In this document: positions 8,362 to 15,000 of the stretch, one piece after another
Numbering within the stretch: position 1 is the first letter of the stretch
Layout: every line of letters begins with the position of its first letter
Assembly (NCBI GenBank): GCA_015657535.1
Contig: JADHZB010000275.1
Location: 1 to 15,000, forward strand
Reading direction: 5' to 3'
From: Nephromyces sp. MM_2019
Taxonomy: Eukaryota > Apicomplexa > Aconoidasida > Nephromycida
DNA: 15,000 nt
Position numbers and translations under genes: made by a program
The notes under the pieces: generated by a model
The model's database searches: none
What the model was told of the DNA's origin: nothing
The model's input: the letters and a program-made list of their open reading frames with translations, nothing else

Positions 8362-9448
8362 ACACACATTCTATAATTCTGTATATCTTGTTTCCTATTC
8401 ATAATGTATATGCATAAATAATCTATATGTATATATATTTATATCTTTTGAAATTTTTGTTGTTTTGTATATATATCTAAATAATTTTTAATAAAAATCT
8501 TTTAGATATATATACACAGTGTAAATTTGTTTATAGCATTTTAATTATATAATTTTTATTTTACTAGACTCCCGCATTAAAAGCTTATTATAAGTTGACA
8601 TAATGAATGAAGTGTGTGATATGTGTGAAGCGTATCATATGTGTGCATTTTGTGTTGTGTGTGCAGTGTGTGATGTTTGTGTGTGCTATATTTAAAATTG
8701 TATGTGTGGCAAATGTATTGATAGTAAAATGTATGTAATATGTTTTGTATCTAAAAGTATTATCATGTAAAAATATATATTTTGAAATCTAGAATATAAT
8801 CTTGGTTATACAAACTGGTATATATACTATATGTGTATTAAATATATATCATAGTTAATATATATATACCTTTAAATTTTGCGTAAACTTAATATATTAT
8901 TAATTTATTATAAGATTGATATATATACACAACTATTTTATCATAAAAATAAAAGTTATAATAAAATTTGGTCGCTATGATACACACAGGATGTGCTTGC
9001 TATACACAATGATCAAGTCGATATTTACACACACTTTCTAACTCAATCAATTCAGACACTTTTGAATTCAATATATTTACACATTTCCTATTTAATATAT
9101 ACATATATTTTAAATGATCGAATATTGGAATAATCTAAAACTCAATAAACCTTCTTCACACATAAAGTTAAAATATGTGCGTATTCAATATTAATTTTTT
9201 TTTCTGTGTATTATTATACACATTTAAAATCAACTTAAACATAATATAAAATATATTACTAGTGCATAAATAGCAATACTTGATTTACTAGAAATGTGTG
9301 CAAGCTTCTAAATCAGAACTCAACTGAAAAAAAGTTAAACAACTTTTTAAATAACACATACACACTTATAATTGTTTAATTAAAAGTTCCAAACGCATAT
9401 CCAACCTTTAGTTACACACACCAAGTTTCAATGCATGCACAAAACTTG
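8362..9448. other. Downstream non-coding DNA, TG-rich then CA-rich
   Basis: No gene seen. It starts with the presumed 3' UTR. A patch at about 8611-8710 is TG-rich on the plus strand (GTGTGTGAT and GTGTGCA variants). From about 8960 onward the simple sequence is nearly all CA on the plus strand. Confidence 0.6.
8490..8495 (+). promoter_or_regulatory. Possible polyadenylation signal AATAAA
   Basis: AATAAA lies about 130 nt after the transporter stop codon. The region is so AT-rich that chance occurrence is likely; use is unproven. Confidence 0.25.
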
Positions 9449-9600
9449 CTACTTTTAGTATACACACACACTACTTAGAGTTCACACACACTACTTTTAG
9501 TACAAACACATCACTAAATTTAGTACAAATACATCACTACCTTTAGTACACATGTATCAAAACTTTTAATATACACACATCAATACTTTTAGTAAAGATA
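9449..9600 (+). repeat. 23-nt minisatellite (ACTTTTAGTA core)
   Basis: The core TAGTA or TAATA recurs at 9498, 9521, 9544, 9567 and 9590, exactly 23 nt apart, with two less regular copies before at 9456 and 9476. Units read approximately ACTTTTAGTACACACACATCACT. Confidence 0.75.
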
Positions 9601-10078
9601 CCAAATCTCAGCACATACACAAAATTTAAGCGCACACACCGCAGTATGAGTGCATATACCAAATATCAGTTCATACAATAAATTTAAGCATATATACACA
9701 TACACATAAAAATTGAAATGAACTTAATGTTTTTACATATTTATTATATATTAAATTTCTAAACATAAACAGAATTTCATGAATTACATTTTGTAATAAT
9801 ATACACACTAAAATTAAACTTATAATTTACAACTATAAATAGCACAACTACTCTACACACATTGGCCACACACATTCAACATAAATTGATACTAGACATT
9901 TTGGCCCATTTCCTTCTCGTCTACCTTTAGTATATAAGGCGCTGTTGTAAACCTTACACACAAAATTACACACCCATTGTTGGAAACAAATTATCTCAAA
10001 CACAATACTCGACACACATTATCCTATGCATCTTACCCTACACAAGTTATGCGCATAACACAACTTAGACCCATTGCA
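9601..10078. other. Non-coding AT/CA-rich stretch
   Basis: No gene or array seen. A slightly more complex patch around 9915-9955 contains TATATAAGGCGCTG, TATA-box-like, but no exon or RNA gene is recognisable after it. Confidence 0.5.
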
Positions 10079-10204
10079 CTTCACACATTACTCTACACAC
10101 TCTACTCTACACACATTAGTCTACACACATTAATCTACACACATTAATCTACACACATTTCTCTACACACATTGCTCTAAAGACCTTATTCTAAAGACTT
10201 TAAA
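10079..10204 (+). repeat. 14-nt minisatellite (CTACACACATTAAT)
   Basis: CTACACAC starts at 10093, 10107, 10121, 10135, 10149 and 10163; diverged CTAAAGAC units continue in step at 10177 and 10191, and CTTCACACATTACT precedes at 10079. The 14-nt spacing is strict over about nine units. Two more units, again 14 nt apart, are at 10232 and 10246. Confidence 0.85.
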
Positions 10205-11586
10205 CACATTAACACAATTTCACACGTCTTACTACACACATTAATCTACACATATTATCAACATATTGCTTAAAACACATTCTACACACTATTTAGAACA
10301 CATTACTCTACACACATTTCCAATCATCTACAAATTTCTCTAAAGTAACTTCACTTGCTTACGTTTTACTAATAACATTTTTGATATTAAGAGCCAAGAG
10401 TGTGTTTGTATATATTAGGCACCTAAAATTTATTTTTAACTACATACACCCAACTAACAACACACACACACACACAACAAAATAACAACTTACAATCTTA
10501 TGAACACGTTCCCACTTATTGTTACTTTTGAAAATCTAATTTCCACTTAATTTTCCCCGAGTTTTTCCTAACTTTACACACTAAAAGTATTGAAAATAAT
10601 TTTACACCCACGTTTAAAAATATACTATTTTTCTAGTTTATACTTGAATAATAAATAATCAGTCACACACACCATCAGCCCGATTCTACACCTTATTATA
10701 GAAATATATATTATACACAGACACAAATGTGTAAATTTACATTTTTAACAAACTATTGACGCTCTTCAATCAATGCTTTTTTTACTTTAAAAGCTAACTT
10801 AGAAAACTATACGCATTTTCTTAAAACAGATACACGCACATTAGCTTATAGATACACACATTAATAGCTAACATATAAACAGACCATTAACTCATCTAAA
10901 CATATCATTAGTTTACACACAGATGTTATTAGCTCGTACGCAAACATTATCAGTTTACACACGCACACATCAGTTTAAAGCCCCACATATCAATTTTAAG
11001 ATACACACACATAATTTCACGCTTACACATACACTTACAAATTAGTGTAAATTTGCACCTCACAATTTTTTATATAGTTAATTACTTAATTTGTTAACCA
11101 CACTCACATAAAACCCATACACCTACCAACACATACTTTCACACACCCAACCTCATACATTCCTAGCCAGCCAGTCCTCTATACACACACAGACACACCC
11201 ACACACCCACACATACACCCACCCACACACCCACCCACACATATTCAATATATAGATAAAAATTTTTCTTTTTTAAACACTCTCTTCTCTCCACCTATAT
11301 TTTAATTTTCCAAATGCAAAACAATTTTTAATGTTTCTGTCTACACACACATTTAAGAATATATAATTTATTAAACACCTCACTTACACGCACACACACT
11401 AGCTTTCTGATACACACACCACTTATAGTTGTTATAATAATATCCTACACACACACTATTACATACACCTGGCTTTATATACCCAAATAAACTTCTCATT
11501 GGCTACCGTTCAAAGCACTATATATAAATATATATAATATATATATAACCTAAGCAGCACTATATAATTACATTTCCACTTTTATA
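10205..11586. other. Non-coding CA-rich stretch
   Basis: No gene seen. Scattered CTACACAC-type motifs continue at first. A (CA)8 run is at about 10460-10476. At about 11180-11240 the plus strand is C-rich, with CCCACACACCC repeats. An AT run of TATATAA type lies at 11519-11549. Confidence 0.55.
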
Positions 11587-11668
11587 CATATATATATATA
11601 TACACACACACATACACACACACAGACACACACACACACACACATCGACCCACACACTAGATATACAT

Positions 11669-11699
<31 letters not shown>

Positions 11700-11740
11700 G
11701 ACACACACATTCAGTACACCGATACACCCACACACTCAGT
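11587..11740 (+). repeat. (TA)n-(CA)n interrupted microsatellite
   Basis: A short TATATATA tract passes into long CACACA runs with GACACA, CGACCCA and CTCGCACA interruptions. There is almost no G on the plus strand. Confidence 0.85.
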
Positions 11741-12021
11741 CAACCTACCAATATGAGCGATCAATTACACTCTAAAAATACAAGGGGGGGGCACATTAAA
11801 AATGTGTAAAATTTTATATAAATTTATTTATTTATTTTTAGATTAATTACGAGGTAAATTAATTTACTGTTTTTAAATTAAAAGTTATATACAAAAAAAA
11901 CGTCCATCTTTTTGATAAAATTCAAATTCTTTTCCCAATATTTTTCGATTTTTTACACATATATTCTACTTATTAATTATTTAAACAATATAGATAGATA
12001 AACACATATTTATACTTATAG
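11741..12021. other. AT-rich non-coding spacer
   Basis: No gene. It contains a run of eight Gs at 11784-11791, isolated in AT-rich DNA, and several A/T homopolymers. Confidence 0.5.
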
Positions 12022-12069
<48 letters not shown>

Positions 12070-12150
12070 TACACACACACACACACACATACACTCACAC
12101 ACACACACACACACACATACACTCACACACACACACACACACAATCACAC
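12022..12150 (+). repeat. Compound (TA)14-(CA)n microsatellite
   Basis: About 28 nt of perfect TA is followed by CA runs broken by CATACACA and CATACACTCACA. The segment starting CATACACTCACACA occurs twice in succession. Confidence 0.9.
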
Positions 12151-12656
12151 GTCTACATATATACATAAACCTATATATGCATATTAATATATATATATAC
12201 ATTTAAATGTCCACTTAGTTTAGATACAATTTTTTTTTTCACACTCTAAAAAGTGGAAGGTTCATACAGAAACATATATATAAACAAACACACACAATTC
12301 GTTATCCTCCAAATATTTATAACACACACACACACACATTGACGACAATTTCCACCTAAAATATTTACATAGTTTTTTCCTCTTTTCCGATTCAATTTTC
12401 AATATATAAAATTAATTGTACATTGGAAACTTCTTTTAACCACACACACGCACATACTTCATACACATATATATATATATCTATATATGGATATTTATTC
12501 ATCTTACTTCTATCCCCCCACACACTCTTGGTATAACTATAATTTCACATACATATTATAGTTATACACACATAACTTTGTGCACCAAAAGTTACCTTTT
12601 CTTTATGGCCTGATATCCTCCTATATAATTACTATTACAATGAGGTTTGTGTGAGT
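12151..12656. other. Non-coding AT/CA-rich spacer
   Basis: No gene seen. It includes short (TA)n and (CA)n tracts (for example about 12323-12337 and 12466-12480). The plus strand changes from CA-rich to TG-rich at about 12640. Confidence 0.5.
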
Positions 12657-12737
12657 GAATTTGTTTTGTGTGTATGTGTGTGTGAATTTGTTTTGTGTGT
12701 ATGTGTGTGTGAATTTGTTTTGTGTGTATGTGTGTGT
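12657..12737 (+). repeat. 27-nt tandem repeat, three copies
   Basis: GAATTTGTTTTG followed by TGTGTATGTGTGTGT recurs at 12657, 12684 and 12711, identical and exactly 27 nt apart. Because 27 is divisible by three, the minus strand reads as a periodic His/Thr ORF; this is not evidence of a protein. Confidence 0.9.
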
Positions 12738-12947
12738 ATGTATGCGTATGTATGCGTGTGTGTAACATATAGAGCGACGATGTTTATAGTGTATAATGTG
12801 TGATGTGTGTGTCTGTGTGTAATGTGTGTAGCGTGTATATCCATTAATTTTAATTGTGTGTATGTAGAAGGGGGGGATCCATAAATAATATAGGAGGGAT
12901 ATGGTTACTTGTGCGTAGTGTATATGTGACGTATATAAGGGGTTTTG

Positions 12948-13516
12948 TGTGTGTGTATGTGTATGGTGTGTGTTTTGTGTGTGTATGTGTATGGTGTGTG
13001 TTTTGTGTGTGTATGTTTTGTGTGTGTGTGTATGTTTTGTGTGTTTTGTGTGTGTGTGTATGTTTTGTGTGTGTGTGCGTGTTTTGTGTGTGTGTGCGTG
13101 TTTTGTGTGTGTGTGTGTGTGTTTTGTGTGTGTGTGTGTGTGTTTTGTGTGTGTGTGTGTGTTTGTGTGTGTTTTGTGTGTGTGTGTGTGTTTTGTGTGT
13201 GTGTGTGTGTTTTGTGTGTGTGTGTGTGTTTTGTGTGTGTGTGTGTGTGTTTTGTGCGTGTGTGTGTGTGTTTTGTGCGTGTGTGTGTGTGTTTTGTGTG
13301 TGTGTGTGTGTGTTTTGTGTGTGTGTGTGTGTGTTTTGTGTGTGTGTGTGTGTTTTGTGTGTGTGTGTGTGTTTTGTGTGTGTGTGTGTGTGTATGTGTT
13401 GTGTGTGTATGTGTTGTGTGTGTATGTGTTGTGTGTGTATGTTTTGTGTGTGTATGTTTTGTGTGTGTATGTTTTGTGTGTGTATGTTTTGTGTGTGTGT
13501 GTTTTGTGTGTATGTG
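12948..13516 (+). repeat. Long (TG)n block with TTTTG interruptions
   Basis: Nearly 570 nt of TGTGTG broken every 14-26 nt by TTTTG. It opens with a 28-nt repeat (ATGG at 12963 and 12991) and ends in a 15-nt array. Three plus-strand frames stay open only because TG repeats contain no stop codon. Confidence 0.92.
13393..13497 (+). repeat. 15-nt tandem array, seven units
   Basis: The TAT of each unit lies at 13393, 13408, 13423, 13438, 13453, 13468 and 13483. The first three units are TATGTGTTGTGTGTG and the later four TATGTTTTGTGTGTG, so two variants have been homogenised in blocks. Confidence 0.88.
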
Positions 13517-13520
13517 TATC

Positions 13521-13938
13521 TATATTTGTGTTTAACTGTTTAAACTTTTATTCAGGTCACATTTTTATTTTAAACGGAAAACATTCAAATATACACACAT
13601 ATAAGTTGGTTAAAAGAGGTTAGTTAACCTTTATACTTATATGGATACACTAATAGATACACACATATACACACGTATACACTAATAGATATACATATAC
13701 ATTCCCAAATACACACACAAAATAAACACCCACACACACACCACACTTAAAACACACACACACACCTACACACATACATATACACACATACATATACACA
13801 CATATATATATACACACAATACATATACATATTGTGTGCAGACGTTTGGATAAAATTATCAATTCGTCTTTTAAGTTCTACTATGTGAAGGTGGTTATTT
13901 TTTTTGAGAAAATTCGAATAATTTCCAACACTCACAAA
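13521..13938. other. Non-repetitive islands between TG and CA blocks
   Basis: No gene seen. A unique patch at 13530-13640 follows the TG block, then short CA runs. A second unique patch at 13836-13925 holds an imperfect 14-bp hairpin (13840-13869). Confidence 0.5.
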
Positions 13939-14192
13939 TACACACACACACACATCAATACACACACACACACACATCAATACACACACACACACATCAA
14001 TACACACACACACACACATCAATACACACACACACACACATCAATACACACACACACACACCAATACACACACACACACACATCAAAACACACACACACA
14101 CATATCAATACACACACACACACACATCAAAACACACACACACACACACCAATACACACACACACCAATACACACACACACACACACACACC
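13939..14192 (+). repeat. (CA)n minisatellite with CATCAATA punctuation
   Basis: About twelve units of roughly 16-24 nt, each a run of five to nine CA followed by CATCAATA, CATCAAAA or CACCAATA. Unit length varies through the CA run, not the punctuation. Confidence 0.9.
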
Positions 14193-15000
14193 AAACATAA
14201 AATAATAACAGCAAGAGCTTTTACACACCCTCAGCCTACACACCCCTAAATTATTTTTCTACAAATTCACTGACTATTGAATAGAGAATATACGACGTTT
14301 TCATTTTTTTTTTTACACACATTTAAAAAAAAAGTTAAAACTCCTTACACACACATTTCTAACATATATATAAACATATATATATGTATGTGTGTGTACA
14401 TTTAGACAAATATGAACACTATATGAGAGAATTATAAATATAAAAACGTACACATTTTCTAATTTTTGAAATTAAAATTTTTTATTAATAATTTGCTTGG
14501 AAATTTTCTTAAATTTTTTCTGATTTTTTTTTTAAAAACACATTACACACAGATATAAACTACACACAGAACATAATATACGTATCAAAAACATATATAT
14601 ATACACACACACACATTCTTTACTTTCATTATCATTTTACAAATAGATTTACACATTAGATAACCATTTTTTCTATAGTACTATACATAAATACACACTC
14701 AACTTTTGATACAGCAATTATGCACTCCAATAGGATTTACACACTTTTCATTTATCTCATACACACACACCAAATATAATTTACACACAAACATATTACC
14801 ACAACATTTGATACAGGCTGTTATAATCAATTACTTTGAACACACACACACACACACATACATACACATTTGTGTATAACTACACACATTACCATTGGAA
14901 AATACACATGTGGATACACCTTAAATTATTTTACACACACATGTTTGATTGTATTTATACTCAATACTAAACACTCTTTTTTGAACAACATTACACACTA
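14193..15000. other. AT/CA-rich non-coding right end
   Basis: No gene or regular array seen; dispersed TTACACACA motifs, short (TA)n and (CA)n tracts and A/T homopolymers continue to the edge. Confidence 0.55.

Noticed and set aside
9915..9955. TATATAAGGCGCTG as a core promoter
   Set aside because: TATATA is expected by chance here and no coding or RNA gene follows.
9449..10260. CRISPR-like regular spacing
   Set aside because: Periods of 14 and 23 nt leave no unique spacers between repeats; they are tandem minisatellites in eukaryotic-type DNA.
11180..11240. C-rich repeats as a telomere end
   Set aside because: CCCACACACCC words are irregular and lie inside the contig with the same sequence style on both sides.
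11784..11791. G-quadruplex from the run of eight Gs (and a run of seven Gs at 12870-12876)
   Set aside because: Each run is isolated; four nearby G-runs are needed for an intramolecular quadruplex.
12635..12844. Minus-strand ORF with a HTHTHKTNS repeat
   Set aside because: It is produced by a 27-nt DNA repeat whose length is divisible by three; no recognisable domain.
12854..13623. Three overlapping plus-strand ORFs of about 200-230 codons made of Cys/Val/Phe repeats
   Set aside because: They are open only because TG repeats lack stop codons in every frame; all frames give the same low-complexity pattern and no start context or domain is seen.
13650..14205. ORFs on both strands with Val/Cys or His/Thr repeats in the CA block
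   Set aside because: Same artefact of dinucleotide repeats; composition follows the repeat, not a protein.

Overview
The window joins two different kinds of DNA. Positions 1-1438 are bacterial in style: very AT-rich, intron-free, minus-strand genes for two head-morphogenesis proteins of a tailed phage or gene transfer agent. These are an HK97-type prohead protease and, 43 bases downstream, the major capsid protein, which runs off the left edge. From 1766 on the DNA is eukaryotic: a multi-exon gene with GT...AG introns, followed by about 6.6 kb of non-coding DNA packed with CA/TG simple repeats. The low GC, short introns and pervasive TACACACA-like sequence suggest the nuclear genome of a protist. 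A foraminiferan such as Reticulomyxa filosa, or another protist with Rickettsiales-like symbionts, is only a guess from style. The phage-type genes look like those of an AT-rich alphaproteobacterial endosymbiont, again by inference.

Layout. 1-891: capsid gene (minus, partial). 935-1438: prohead protease (minus). 1439-1765: no gene; the bacterial/eukaryotic transition must lie here. 1766-8361: nine exons of a full-size ABCB (P-glycoprotein/MDR-type) transporter on the plus strand. Spliced, they give 3513 nt, exactly 1170 codons plus stop, with intron phases that agree at all eight joins. The visible protein holds the later part of TMD1, a complete NBD1, a linker, TMD2 and a complete NBD2. The first part, including TM1 and TM2, is missing. 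8362-15000: no supportable gene; AT-rich DNA with several minisatellites (23-nt, 14-nt, 27-nt and 15-nt periods), (TA)n/(CA)n tracts, and a 0.9-kb TG-rich block (12648-13520) set between CA-rich blocks.

The two gene sets have no functional link: phage head assembly in a bacterium versus ATP-driven export in a eukaryotic membrane. Their proximity means either an insertion of symbiont DNA into an intron of the transporter gene or a chimeric assembly. Both phage-type frames are intact, which favours a chimera or a recent transfer over an old decayed insertion. I found no convincing new biological system. The points most worth checking are this junction, a duplicated splice acceptor with the start of an exon, an insertion in NBD2, and the organisation of the CA/TG repeats.
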